From Hydractinia symbiolongicarpus (lineage: Eukaryota > Cnidaria > Hydrozoa > Anthoathecata > Hydractiniidae), in NCBI RefSeq assembly GCF_029227915.1, contig NC_079875.1, positions 24,622,001-24,686,000 of the forward strand: DNA of 64,000 nucleotides. Direction: 5' to 3'. Every line of letters begins with the position of its first letter. The first letter of the stretch is position 1. This document shows, piece after piece, positions 51,913 through 64,000 of this stretch. The translations under genes and the position numbers were made by a program. The notes under the pieces were generated by a model, which saw only the letters and a list, made by a program, of their open reading frames with translations, did no database searches and was not told where the DNA came from.

Positions 51913-54900
51913 TTATATTCCATTTTTAATTTCTTTTGCCAGCAAGGAAGCAATGCTCATCTTTTCACAGTTGACAACGATCGTGCAATCTTGCGAATGA
52001 CCTTTCAGTGTCAAAAGCACTGGAAGGGTTGAAGATATCAAGCTCCCAGCAAACCTGAAGATAACATAGCAATATTTATTCTTTGCCTGGTAAAACTGGT
52101 ATAAACAAACTACGTTTAAAAATAAGTCATGACACTGGGGTAAATATACAGTACAGGTAAACTGTGTTGCATATGAGTATAGGCATAATACCATTTTACA
52201 AAAAACCTTTTTCGCTACTTTGGTTTAAAAAAATTCAGAAAACTGCCTGTCGTTATCCTGTTTACTACTTTTTTTTTCTAGTTGGAGGTAGCTAGAAAAA
52301 CACAACCACAACCCCAATTACAAATAAATAATAATATACCAAACTGAATAAAAAGAACAAAAAATAAAAAAGGCTAGCCAGCTAGCTAGCTGGCTTTGAT
52401 GCTCCTTAGAAAACGTGTTAATATATTCGTCTGAAGATGTAGAAAGATACAATAAATAAATATTCCTATAGATAAAGTATTTTAAAGAGAAAAAAGTAAA
52501 AAAACGAAACTTCCCAACTAAAATGACCGGGTTCTGCCGTGATTTTTGAAATTATGCTGCATGCAATTAAAAAGCAGAGGCCCGTAAAAATTGGGTTCTG
52601 CAAAAATTATTACAACCATTTTGAACAGAATACAGCTATTATTATAGAGATAGAGATTAGAGAGATCAAAACTGCATTACCTCAGTATGTTTTCATCACT
52701 AGGTGGTGAAGGAACTTGTTGCATGTTAGTAATCTGTAGCACTTTACTGCATAACACCTTGTGGTCAAAGGTAGAATTCAATTTACATTCAAGTCTGCTT
52801 TCTGTCATACCAGTAAGTTGGCGCTGTTCACTTTCAAACTGATTTTCTGTCAGATTAGCAGGTTTCACCAATTCTCCTACTGGAACTTTGATTGTTACGG
52901 AGAATGTATCCACTTCCGTGCTTAAAAAAACACACGTTTGATACAGTTTCCAATAGCCTAAATTTTGTTGCATGACAGTTGCACAACATTTGCACAACAA
53001 TCACTGCACCAATCGTTTTGGAAACACATGTTGCACAACAAAAACAAAACAAGAGATAGAATTTTTGTTACAACAATTTATTTGAAACCAGTGACAATAC
53101 TTTGTTGATAGAAAGAATTGATTTTTACCACAATTCAAATGTGACGGGTTGCATGGTATCCTTGAAGTCAATGCCAATTGATACAACTTGTTGTTGTCCT
53201 GCAGGTAAACTTCCTAGACACAAAAGTAAGTACTAGTTATTGCTTCGTGCTGAGTGCAATGGTTTATCGATAGCAAGAAAAATAGTTTTTGAATGATACC
53301 ATATTTCAAACTACATACATTTGAAAGCGAAAATACAAAAAAACCAACACAGAAAACTTTTAAATTATTCAAAACAAATGTCGGAAAACACAACGAATTT
53401 GCATTTTTAAGAGCAGTTGTAATTTTAGTTTGGAATTATTAACCAACAATAATCAATCATTAAATCTAGTTCTTATATTTATTTCCATCTTTTGAATTCT
53501 ACCTTTGGAGTTTGGATGATGTGTTGAGAGTTACAAAATATTTTCGCTTCAGTAAGTTGTTTTGGACTTGTTATAGAGTGGTTCAATAATATCGCCCTTT
53601 TGCCTTTTTTTTAGGAGAAAACAAATGTTAAACTGACCAATTTCTGCGAACTCTTGCATCTGTGATCCTGAAGCAAGTTTCTGAAAAAAGAACAAAGTAA
53701 AATGTTAGAAGCACTTAATAAAAGGGTAACATTCAAAAAGCTAAAAAAATTTCTCAAACCAAAAAAGAAAATATTTAGAGTAAAGATGGCAGCGACGAAG
53801 ACGGACGTGTCGAGAGTAGCTTTCTACGGATTTATTTTGATATTTTTACATCTTTCTCTTTTTGTGAGAAAACCAAGTTTCTGTAGACCGGATGGAGTGA
53901 GTGTTACAATCGCTAAAGATGGAAGGTATATAGAACCAAAAGAAACTTTTATTTACTCAAGCATATTTGTCTCATCATCACCTAAATTTTACTTTCGTAT
54001 ACGGAGAAAAAGTTTGCTTCTCTTATTGATGTTAATTTGTGGAGATATTGAGAGTTGCCCAGGACCAGCATTAGATGAAATACTGAACTCCCGTGGAATC
54101 AAGTTAATACACCAAAACATTAGAGGATTATTTTATAACCGAGAAAATTTACAAGCACTTTTTTCAACCGAAAATACTATCATAACCTTATCAGAAACTC
54201 ACATAAAATCCGACAGTTGTTATGACAATAAAAACTTATACGAAATGCCGGGGTACCAATTTATCTACAAAAACCGTACTAAAGGTGAAGGAGGTGGAGT
54301 AGCGATATATATTTCTGATGATTTAAAGTGGAAACGACGAGCAGATCTAGAAAAGGACAACGTAGAGTGCATATGGATTGAGGTCATCATTTTTAAAGGA
54401 AAAAATTTGCTTGTAGGGTGTATATATCGACCCCCTGATTCATCAAACTACTTACCAAAAGATTTTAACAAGTTTTTCAAGGACATGTTAATCAAAGTGA
54501 ATACTCTCTCCATGGAAACGTTTCTCTTGGGTGACATAAACGCGAATTACAACGTTAAATCTTCTCATAAAGAACTAAAAGAGATAATTACGTCTCAGGG
54601 ATTTTATCAAATAGTTGAAAAAGCAACACGAATTACAGCTGAAACCAAAACGCTAATCGATGTTATATTGACCAACAAAAGATCAAATGTAAAAGTTACG
54701 GACGTCATTCCATTAAGTTTGAGCGATCACGATTGTGTTTTATATGTCAGAAAAATTAATCATAATAAAATTCCACATCGCACTATCAAATGCAGAAATT
54801 ATGCGAAATACAACCACGAAGATTTTCAGGAAGACCTACGATCACGTGACTGGTCCCGTTTGTATATGATCACAAATGTTAATGCGGCTTGGCTTTACTT

Positions 54901-57900
54901 TAAACAGATTCTTTTTCCGATATTAGATAAACACGCTCCAATCATTGAAAAACGGGTGAAAGGTAAACGTTGCCCTTGGTTACCAAATGACATCAAGAAA
55001 GACATAAACACTCGAGACCAGCTTCTCCGTAAAGCGAGAAAATCCAACAAGGTATCTGACTGGTCTGCATATAAAACATTAAAAAATCGTTGTAACAACA
55101 GAATAAAATATGCTAGACAGAAGTATCATAGTGATTTACTTTCTGAGAATTGTAGAAATCCTGCAAAATTCTGGAAGTGTTTAAAAGAAATCCTACCTCC
55201 GAAAAATTCGAAAAAATCACAACAAACTACGTTAAACGATAGTTCCAGAAACACTGCAAGAGCAAAAAGTTTTTGTTATTACTATTCTACTGTTGCAGAA
55301 AAACTCAAACAAGCTGCATTTCCATTGCAAAATTTCATCTGGAAGAAACCTAAGCAGTACGACCGCAGAACTGACAAAACCTTTAAGTTTGAATACGTTA
55401 GCAAACTGTTTGTAGAAAGAGAATTACAATCGTTGAAACGTAAAAAAGCTGCTGGATGGGATAATCTGCCACCGGGTATTTTGAAAGATGCAGCGACAGT
55501 TCTGTCAGGCCCCCTTGCGCATATCATTAATCTATCGCTACAAACTGCTACGGTCCCAACAGAATGGAAAATTGCCAAAGTAACTCCAATTTACAAAGGA
55601 GGCGACACAAAAGATTGTGGTAATTTCCGCCCAATATCTGTATTACCTGTTCTGTCCAAAATACTGGAAAAAGCTGTACACAAACAACTTATCGATTATC
55701 TGGAAAATCACAAGCTTTTATCAGAACACCAGTTTGGATACAGAAGACGCAGATCCACAGAGCTCGCAACAATTTTACTAGCTGATAGTATCCGTAAAGA
55801 AGTTGATAATGGTAACCTAGTCGGTGTGCTGTATATCGATCTTTCAAAAGCATTCGATACGCTCAACCATCCAGCTCTTCTAGAAAAGTTATCATCATAT
55901 GGTATAAATGGTACAACTCACGAATGGTTTAGTGACTACCTTTTTAATAGAAAACAAATGTGTGTAGTTGAAAATTCCAAATCTGACTTGATGAGTGTGA
56001 CATGTGGAGTGCCTCAGGGGTCAATACTAGGACCGTTACTCTTTCTGGTGTATTTCAATGACTTCAATGAATGTCTAAAAAATTCAATCGACATCGAATT
56101 TGCTGACGACACAGTCATATACATAGCGGGAGCAAACAAATGTATTATTGAAAATCTATTAAACAACGACTTGAAAAATGTATCTTCGTATTTTGAAGAA
56201 AATGGTCTTGTCATCAACCTGAAAAAAGGCAAGTCAGAGTCAATGTTATTCGGTACATCTAAAAAACTGACCAAATGGGGAGATGAATTGTCATTGTACT
56301 ACAACGAAACACCTATTCCAGCCACCAAAGAATACAAGTACCTAGGAACAATCCTCGACAACACCTTATCACTGAACAGCAATTTCAATCGAATGTACAG
56401 AAAAACCTGTGGCAAACTACGTTTGATGAACTCCATCTCGAAGATGTTGACACCATTAGCTAAACTGAAGGCATACACGGGAATGGTGTTACCTTGCATT
56501 ACGTATAATTGTGCTGTTAATCTGAATTTAAATCGCACGCAACTGAACAAGCTGCAAAATATCGATAGACTTACAGCAAAAATAGTGGTAGAGAAACAAC
56601 CTACGGTGATCCACGAAATACATAAACATGCAGTGATACTGGTGAAAAAATGTCTGACAAATGAAATTTGTAAAAGTTATACTGATTATTTTAAGATCCA
56701 CACACACGGAAGAGCAACCAGAAATAGCGGATTTCTGCTCCACGTTCCTGCTACTAAGCTGAAGTTCGCTACGTCTGGTTTTTTCTCCATGGGAGTAAAA
56801 TTATACAATTCCTTGCCTATAAAAATAAGGCAAGAGGAGAGTTTTTTGGTTTTTAAGAAACTTGTTTCCGAGCACTATCATGCTTGATCAACCTCGTTTC
56901 CAGGATCTACACTATTATTCTTCGAAACGAGGTCGGTGCTTGCATTGTAATTTTTGTCTGTAATAGACATACTTTACATTACTTTCCAGTAGTCTTCTTT
57001 TAGTGGCCTATGTTCATCACGTTGGCAAATGTTTCTTGAACATATGGTACTTGGTGGCTCGTTTGTTTGCCTTACCACGCTCGTGACATCTCTTTACGTA
57101 GTGTTTTCGTCGAACCGTCTCTTTTATTTTAAATTTTTGTCATGCTTTTTACCAACGATCTTTTCATTTTATTTTATTGTATAATATATTTAACTAATTT
57201 TAATTGATTATTCTTACATTTTAACTTTTAAACAGGACCCATATTAATAGCAATATTTTTATATTGAAGTGCACATCCTGTATAAATATTCTTAAATAAA
57301 TAAATAAATAAATAAATACTAATTTTCAGATAGAATGACTGCTTAGAAGAACCTAATGGAGAAATAGAAAAAACGTTTGAAAGATTTTACCTTCTTGCCA
57401 ATATGAAGATGTTTGATCTCTTTGTTGCTCTGATTCTTGAAGTCGATTTCAATTCCCACCATGGTCCTTGAATAAATGCACGGGCCTCTAGTAAACCTGT
57501 ATTCAGCTGTGAGACCTTTTCCATTGATTTTGTTTAACAGTTCATAGGATTTTAAAGATGCCGTCTAAAAATACCTGATCTTATTAAATTTAGTTGGTAT
57601 TAAATTTTTAAAAAAATGAAATTTGAAAATCTTTCTTACTGATATTTGACGAGAATAGTTAGAATAGTTGGATGGTTCCATAGATAAAGTTTCCATGTCA
57701 GATACCAAAGAGGGTGTAAGTACCGGTGCATTACCATTTATTGCTGGTACAGAACTACTTGAATCTAAGATGAGACAACCAGTGCTGTCATTAGAAAAAA
57801 CATCAGAATATGGCATACGTTAAAGTTACCAAACATGCACCAACCATCATCCAGATCCAATAGTTGGTCGTAGGAACTCTTATGTGGCATAGACGATACA

Positions 57901-60900
57901 GTTTTATTTGTTGTTACCTGAAAACAATTTTTTTTAAATACTAATGTTATACAAAACATTTTATAAAATACACATTACTTCTATGTAATATTCAGAATAT
58001 TAAAAACAGTTTTAGTGTCGAAATACTGTGCAAATATTTTTTACAATGCTATTTATTTGTTTTTCTTAACAAAAACATGCAGAAAACCTGTATGCACAAA
58101 ACCAAAATTAAAAATTTAAATGTTAAAATTCCTTTTATATAACAAGGAAAGAGGTTTAGAGGCATAATTTCATTTTTAGCAATTGCTATTGAAAAAATTA
58201 TATATTTACTTATATTATTTTTTGCACGTTTTTATAATAAATTTCACGCAATAGCAAACTTTTTCTGTGTAAGTAAGTAAGTAAGTAAGTAAGGCAATCG
58301 TATTACTTTTACTAAAAAAAGCATATTTAATATAAATTTTAGGACACTATAATTTATTCAATATTTAACAAAAACACATTCTGTCTGTACCTGCGTCTCT
58401 TGATCACTTTCCTCCTCTGAAGATGTTTCACCATCGTCATCGTCATCATCTTCATCATCCTCATCGTCATCAGATACATTTTCGTCACTTTCTTCATCTT
58501 CCTTAGCTTTTACTGCAGGCAATGAACTTTCTTCCTCACTTCCAGACAGCTCTTCAAATTCACTTTCTAGAACAAAATTTTTTCCAGTGAGATTATTTAC
58601 AATCAAAATCTTGAGTCACACTTTAAAAAAATTCTGTTAAAAAAATAACCATCTTCCGAATCATCTTCTTCACTTGATTCTTCTTTGTCGTCGTCAGTAT
58701 TTTCTTCTTCATTTTTTGTGTTTGTTCCCTCTTCACTAGACTCTTCATCGGAATCTGTTTCCTCATCACTATCCTCCTCTGATTCATTATCATCATCATC
58801 ATCCTCATTTTCATCAGAATAAAAAGACTTATCTTTATCCTCATCTTTTTCTTTTGTAAGAAGAAACTGATTCCCCCATACAGGTAGCATCTAAAGTTAA
58901 CAAAAGCAATATTAGTACAATTAAGGCTACTATTCTGATATTTTGATAATTAGCTAACAGGAGGAAGAAGCAATGGAAGAGGCAATTCATTATGAAAAAA
59001 TACTTTATTGCTTTCTTACAAGTGAAAAAAAAAGTTTATTGAGGTATCCGCTGGTGGAAAAAGTACGAAGATTTTAATTACCAATCGAAAGAGGTAAATC
59101 TCCCTAACTTCAAAAAATGTTTTTTAGATCATGGCGATTAAACAAAAATTACGTCACCTCAACATTTCGAACTGTAGGATCTGGTTGTTTGTCAGGAAAA
59201 TCAGGTAATTCTTGGTAACCATTTGCTTTGGCATCAATCATGTGTGACAACGAGCCTAACTGGTATTCTCCTCTGTCTATACAATTATAGAAATGTCTTT
59301 ACTATGTGTTTCAATATCCTCACCAATAATAATAAGTACTAATTAAACTCACATTGTACGAATTAGGGTATAAAGAAGTAGAAAAAATATGTCAGTAGTA
59401 ACCACAGGTTTGGGTGGTTAGGTTCGGACACAATTTAAATGCAAGGCAATCTTGAAAAATAACTGTGTATTTTACTTATACGCTATACATATAAGTTATT
59501 GTTTCTAAATTTTTCATATTTCTACAACATGTTAATCAACACTTACATGTCACAACAAGAAAAATCACCTAAAAAGTTTGTACTAAAATAGGAAAAAATG
59601 CTATCAAGCGTATTGCGTCTATTATCCAAAATAGCTTTTTTATGATATTATTTCTATTTATCAGATGGGTGCTTAATTCTCTGTTTTGATTGGATAAAAA
59701 GCCACCGAATCAACTCTTCTTGTAAAAACAAAAACAAAGTTAGTTCACAAGTCACTTGTACTTTTACCATATATCAAAGCCCTAAATTATTATAAAAATA
59801 AAAAATGGGGGAAATAGAATAGTCAAAAAAAAGACATTAAAAAGTTGCCACTATCTTTATGTATTTTTTTACCTTTAAAAAGAGATTGTAAGACTGGAGC
59901 AGGTTTTTCTACCAAGAAGACTTTCTTAGCTTTTTTCTTAAGGTTGTTTGTTCCCTATAATATATTTATTGTCAAATTAACATTGTGTTGACATTACATG
60001 AATCTCAAAGACTGGTTTAAAAGAAAGGTTTTGCTTACCTCTGCCCTATCAGCAGGAAATAACATAAACTTTAAAAATCTGGCACGATCTCTGATGTCAT
60101 AGTTCTGATCATACTTAGCCAGCTGGATAACATATTGACACAGCGAGCGAGTCTATATATAAAAACTTTTTATCACTGCTGTTTTAAATATTTCTACAAG
60201 GAAATTGACTTAATTTGAGTTTGCAACAAGCATGCTGACCTGCTTTGAGTTTGTAACATACAATTTTGCACCAAGATTTAAAATCTGCAACTTCACAATA
60301 TCTTCCTAAAAAGACAAGTAATATTTATAACTAACACTATACAAACAGTCTATTTTCAATATCTCAAAACCTCACCTCACTGGCAAATGTTTTGGCCATT
60401 TTTCGCAGCACATCTGGAGATATTTTTGGAATCCTATCACTGTATTCTCCAATCAGCCATAGGATGCTCGCCCTTGCCATTGGCACATGTACTTTCTCTA
60501 GTAGTTTAGCCATGTGTACAATAACATCACTGTGGTCTTTTTGTCGCATTTGTAAAAGTTTCTTGACAACTATGATGCTTTCGCTCACAACATGTTCATC
60601 ATGGTTGGAAAGCATTCTGATTAATCCAGCTAAGCAAGTGTCTGTAACTTCCGGTATATTCGAAGCACATCTCCCAATTGACTGAATTGTTGAAGCAACA
60701 AACTCCTTGTCCGAACTGGCAACATATGTCTGAAAATCAGAATTTACTATATAAAGACTAAACAAATCATTAAGAGATAAATAGAAAAAATAGAAAGAAT
60801 AATCATACCTGGAACTCTCTTAAAATTGTTGGTATGTTTGACTCAGTTGCTAGATTTGTCAGGATTTCCAACTATAATAGAAATTTCTTAGATTATAAAT

Positions 60901-63419
60901 TGCGAAACTCCCTTAAAAGTCTTTATTTTTTTAGAACTACAGTACAAATAATCACATTTCCTCTCAGTTTTTTTCAAATGCGCTGTTGGAATTTTATGTC
61001 AAAAAAGATAAAAGATAAAAACAAACAAAATGTGTGGAAGCATATTTAAGGTGCTAGTAACACAATATCGTAACCCCTTTATTACTTTATTAAATCAGGC
61101 AGAGAAAAAAAAATCTGAACTGGAAGTTGTTTGTATTTAAAATATTATCCCAAGTGCATTTTTTGTTAAAAAAGCCTTTAAAAAAGCCTTTAAAGTAATA
61201 ACCTTTTAAGTGTTAGAATTTGAAAACAGGTATTTCAAGCCAACCCAAGCTACGGATTGACTTTCTTAGCTTGCTGACCTGTGAAGTTGAATGACTAAGG
61301 TAACCTTTTGGCATTATTAGGCAACTTTGTGAGACTTTATGTAGGTGTGTGGTGAATGCCAAAACATCGCACAGGGCTGCTGTTTTGGCATGGGGAACAT
61401 TTACTTGCTGGAATTTTAGGCCGTATATAGACAAATCACCTCTAACAAAATCATCTGCATTATTGCGAAGCAAAATTGTGGCACACGTTTGCTATGCGAA
61501 GTATACCAAGAGAATTATTGAGATTCTCAAAATTTTGATAGAAAAATAATCATATAAAATCAGCATAGATATTTTTTCACAAGGAGTAGTTTGTTTTTTC
61601 CTACTAGAACAATTAAGTTTTGACCTGTAATAAAAGTAAGCTAAAAAATTGCCCGTATTTCCAGATTTTCCGTTTGCCGGAAGCAAAAGACTGGTAAGTA
61701 AAATTGAGCAATCAAACTGATTATAATAAGTTCTATTTCATGATTTTTTTAAATATAGTTTATACAAGTTTTACGTTGTATTCTTTTTATGGAGCAGATG
61801 AAGAGTGAATTGTAGCTGGCTAAGTAAAGGTCCGGATGATCCAATATTAATTTTTTGCATTTTTTTTGTCTTGGTTTGATGTAGGTATACTTAGCTAAAG
61901 TACTTTTTGGTGACTGAGGCCACCATCGAAAATATTTTTATCAATATCTATGTCTTTAATGTAAAAAAGTCTAGCTACTGTAAGAGAGTCAAACTGAAAA
62001 AACCTAAAAAAATTTTTAATTAACAAGTGAAATTATGGTTGAAAAATTTTTGTACTGTGGTTAATAGCTTCTTTTCACTGATATATGTTGCAAATGCAAA
62101 CTATATTTCATCAAGATCAAAAGGTGCCTTTACCTGAAATATAAGTTTGGAATGGACTGGTCTACAAGCAACATAACGCCTGCATTATTTCGCCTGTCGA
62201 TTTGTGTAAAAAGTCTGAATATTATAAGCAACACATGTCACGTTAACATCTACAAAAACGTTGGTGGGTTTTTCTCAAATTTCTCAAATCTGCAAAAGTA
62301 AATAAATTTCCAAGACAAAAACAACTTAGTACCAACCAATCCTTTTTTTCTGTTTTTTTTTTCACTTTACTTTTTTCATAGTAGAAATTGGTCAATTGCA
62401 GGACATATATTATTTTGACCTCTCAGAATATATATAGTCAAAGTAGTCCTTGGTTGCCACCATGACATTTATATCAAAACATCTGGAAAGACAACAGGTG
62501 CTTCATTTAATTTGTTAGATTATGCCCAAGTTAGTGTACGCATGTTGTTAAAGGGAATAAAATGATGTTGAACTTATACTACAGAGCTTAAAACGTTGAT
62601 TTTTAAAAAGCTCTTTTGGTTCTCAAGATATTCACTTTAAAGAATTTCAGACTTAATTATATTGCATAAATTAAGATGTTATATTTAAGTAATAGCAAAT
62701 TTCGACATTTTCTGTTATCAATAATTTATAAAAAACAAATTAAACTTTATACAAAGTTTTCATTATTATTTTGTAAATTATTATTTTGTAAATTTTAGAT
62801 TTTAAAAAAAAAGGATGATTAAAAGCATATTTGCAAAAAATGGATTATTCTTATTGTATTGTTCTTTCGAAATTGCTGTTGCACCATTACAATCTGCTAA
62901 ACCCACGCAATGAAATTTAAAGATTTCCTGAGGTTTAGATTTTATTTTTGTTATTTCACAAAACTTTATTGGCAAGTTGGAAAGTGCGACAAGCTTTTAG
63001 CTTGCCTACGCATAAAGAAAAGTTGCTCCGGTTGTTGAGTTAATAGTTTTAGCCATCTTTGGAAACTGTCCCAAAAAGTCGTTGTTTTGCCAAACTTTTT
63101 CCTTACCCATTGTAGCTGTGGATATAAATTGTAAATACTTTAAAAGATGGTTCTTCTAGCTAATGTGTGTGCAAAAAAAAAAAAATTCTCACCTTTAACT
63201 TTTTGATGTGTGTAGGATCACCAGCATGTACAAAAAATGATTTTAGGTACGAGTCGAACAACCCCTAAAACGTTTTAAACAAAGTATATTGCAACAGCAA
63301 GTGTAATGGGTTAAAAAACAACTTTACACAAATTGTAAAATGCTACATATATACAATGGCGTACCTTACGCTGCAACGATATGGTAACAATGTTGCTTAA
63401 AACAATCGTTTGAACTTCT
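51913..63419 (-). CDS. AP3B: AP-3 complex subunit beta, C-terminal part, 17 exons
   Basis: Exons: 63419-63365, 63264-63193, 60871-60809, 60729-60376, 60305-60240, 60152-60039, 59954-59873, 59276-59158, 58890-58650, 58566-58391, 57917-57830, 57764-57640, 57564-57391, 53680-53638, 53213-53129, 52920-52681 and 52054-51913. All GT-AG junctions agree in phase and give ~745 residues; the N-terminus lies past the right edge. The trunk repeats read [59 protein letters not shown] and [14 protein letters not shown] very acidic Ser/Glu/Asp hinge fills exons 9-10. The ear reads [31 protein letters not shown] and [18 protein letters not shown]-3 beta is the large scaffold of the AP-3 adaptor, which sorts cargo from endosomes to lysosome-related organelles. 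The largest introns hold an antisense LINE (between the exons at 57391 and 53680) and 2.3 kb of unannotated sequence. Confidence 0.93.
53702..56887 (+). CDS. LINE endonuclease-reverse transcriptase
   Basis: An intact 1061-aa frame; a later in-frame ATG (53786, MAATKTDV) is an equally good start. Residues ~41-55 and ~104-112 are hydrophobic, and the second is followed by GDIESCPGP (114-122), a variant of the 2A ribosome-skipping motif. From ~133 an APE-type endonuclease follows: [38 protein letters not shown] and LSDHDCVLY near 341. The reverse transcriptase has [51 protein letters not shown] and the catalytic FADDTVIY near 800. The C-terminus ([13 protein letters not shown]) is typical of cnidarian and arthropod CR1/L2-like elements. 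No stop or frameshift is seen, so the copy may be recent. Clade assignment is from motif style only. Confidence 0.92.
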   Translation: MLEALNKRVTFKKLKKFLKPKKKIFRVKMAATKTDVSRVAFYGFILIFLHLSLFVRKPSFCRPDGVSVTIAKDGRYIEPKETFIYSSIFVSSSPKFYFRIRRKSLLLLLMLICGDIESCPGPALDEILNSRGIKLIHQNIRGLFYNRENLQALFSTENTIITLSETHIKSDSCYDNKNLYEMPGYQFIYKNRTKGEGGGVAIYISDDLKWKRRADLEKDNVECIWIEVIIFKGKNLLVGCIYRPPDSSNYLPKDFNKFFKDMLIKVNTLSMETFLLGDINANYNVKSSHKELKEIITSQGFYQIVEKATRITAETKTLIDVILTNKRSNVKVTDVIPLSLSDHDCVLYVRKINHNKIPHRTIKCRNYAKYNHEDFQEDLRSRDWSRLYMITNVNAAWLYFKQILFPILDKHAPIIEKRVKGKRCPWLPNDIKKDINTRDQLLRKARKSNKVSDWSAYKTLKNRCNNRIKYARQKYHSDLLSENCRNPAKFWKCLKEILPPKNSKKSQQTTLNDSSRNTARAKSFCYYYSTVAEKLKQAAFPLQNFIWKKPKQYDRRTDKTFKFEYVSKLFVERELQSLKRKKAAGWDNLPPGILKDAATVLSGPLAHIINLSLQTATVPTEWKIAKVTPIYKGGDTKDCGNFRPISVLPVLSKILEKAVHKQLIDYLENHKLLSEHQFGYRRRRSTELATILLADSIRKEVDNGNLVGVLYIDLSKAFDTLNHPALLEKLSSYGINGTTHEWFSDYLFNRKQMCVVENSKSDLMSVTCGVPQGSILGPLLFLVYFNDFNECLKNSIDIEFADDTVIYIAGANKCIIENLLNNDLKNVSSYFEENGLVINLKKGKSESMLFGTSKKLTKWGDELSLYYNETPIPATKEYKYLGTILDNTLSLNSNFNRMYRKTCGKLRLMNSISKMLTPLAKLKAYTGMVLPCITYNCAVNLNLNRTQLNKLQNIDRLTAKIVVEKQPTVIHEIHKHAVILVKKCLTNEICKSYTDYFKIHTHGRATRNSGFLLHVPATKLKFATSGFFSMGVKLYNSLPIKIRQEESFLVFKKLVSEHYHA
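53702..57318 (+). mobile_element. LINE (CR1/L2 type), antisense in AP-3 beta intron
   Basis: Non-LTR retrotransposon with one long ORF, a ~400-bp 3' UTR and a (TAAA)n tail (57293-57318), the usual 3' end of CR1/L2-like elements. The 3' UTR holds a 10-bp perfect stem (56891-56900 with 56924-56933, ACCTCGTTTC). The 5' end is not exact: the ORF starts only 21 bp from the AP-3 beta acceptor at 53680. No target-site duplication is evident. Confidence 0.88.
58269..58292. repeat. (GTAA)6 microsatellite
   Basis: Six GTAA units in an AP-3 beta intron. Read in the antisense direction these are TTAC, so they do not form splice donors for the gene. Confidence 0.95.
60872..63192. other. Large AP-3 beta intron
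   Basis: 2.3 kb, AT-rich, between the exons ending at 63193 and starting at 60871. I find no repeat family, exon or RNA gene that I can support. A short CCTTTAAAAAAG doublet lies near 61171-61193. Confidence 0.5.
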
Positions 63420-64000
63420 CTAAAAAAAGATGAAACTGGAAAACTTAAAAAAGAAGAACCAGCATCAGAAAAGTTCTGTCTACTACTTCAAACTTTTATC
63501 TGTGAATAGCAAAAATATAATTATTGTAATTGTAGAAAAATTAAAGCCAAACTATCATTAATTCTTTGAAAAAATGGTTAAAAAAAAGATTTAAAATGGT
63601 TACTAGTACATTAATCATGTGGTATGCCATTAACCATATTCTTACATTTTTCGGGGGGAAAAAGGGGTTGCGTTTATCACCCATGCTATATGTCACCCAT
63701 ATTTTCAACAACAAATTAAAAAAATTAGAAAAATATACATTGATTGGCTGGAAAAATGAAAAATTTAGAAAGTCATATTTTTAAAAAAGTGATGACGTCA
63801 TCGAATTTCTTGATGTCAAATCATTTCTTCCATTGCAATTTCCCAATCTCCACCTACAGCTCAGGACACAAAACCTATTCCAAATAGTCCTCTGAAACTT
63901 CAACATCCTATATCTTATATATACAAATATTTTTTCACACGCTATTTTATTATAGTTTTTCCTTTGAAGCCTAACAATTAACAAACTTCCTTCTAAAATG
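63420..64000. other. AP-3 beta intron, running off the window
   Basis: AT-rich sequence upstream of the first visible AP-3 beta exon, whose 5' end carries the acceptor TTTTTTAG. No further exon is recognisable, so the rest of the gene lies beyond 64000. Confidence 0.5.

Overview
The window is AT-rich animal DNA. It has multi-exon genes with short GT-AG introns, a long satellite array, and LTR, LINE, SINE and MITE-type repeats. Gene content (RIOK2, KHDC4, AP-3 beta) is metazoan. The repeat style (AGCTAG-rich dispersed repeats, fold-back elements, cnidarian-type retroelements) suggests a cnidarian, probably a hydrozoan. That placement is inference from pattern recognition, not from a database search.

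Layout. (1) 1-24593: about 28 head-to-tail copies of an ~888-bp satellite unit, open at the left edge and largely organised as three-unit higher-order repeats. (2) 24594-25616: non-coding flank with a TIR/MITE-like element and a fold-back repeat. (3) 25617-27666, minus strand: an eight-exon gene that I reconstruct as 448 aa with a homeodomain-like region, an HMG box and a C-terminal chromodomain. (4) 28084-30186, minus: a truncated BEL/Pao pol remnant. (5) 30224-42783: a repeat-dense block. It holds a TIR element, two copies of an AGCTAG-rich repeat, a young Ty3/gypsy element with 139-bp LTRs and one long gag-pol frame, two (TA)n tracts, a tRNA-like locus, a degenerate CCTTGCC-rich repeat, one isolated plus-strand first exon, a tRNA-derived SINE, a broken reverse-transcriptase element and a perfect 41-bp inverted repeat. 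(6) 42870-63419: three complete or partial minus-strand genes in a row. These are a KHDC4-like splicing factor (14 exons, 661 aa, with a gag-like first exon), RIOK2 (10 exons, 465 aa) and the C-terminal ~745 residues of the AP-3 complex beta subunit (17 exons; the 5' part lies beyond the right edge). A LINE of the CR1/L2 type lies antisense in an AP-3 beta intron and carries a variant 2A-like motif.

The three housekeeping genes act in splicing, 40S ribosome maturation and endosome/lysosome vesicle transport. They share only their orientation and close spacing (about 700 bp between neighbouring coding ends); nothing indicates an operon. The exon structures were derived by reading GT-AG sites and codon phase by eye, and every junction keeps frame. 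The points most worth a second look are the homeodomain-HMG-chromodomain gene, the gag-like exon fused in frame to KHDC4, the six-fold copying of a KHDC4 splice-donor segment, and the trimeric higher-order satellite.
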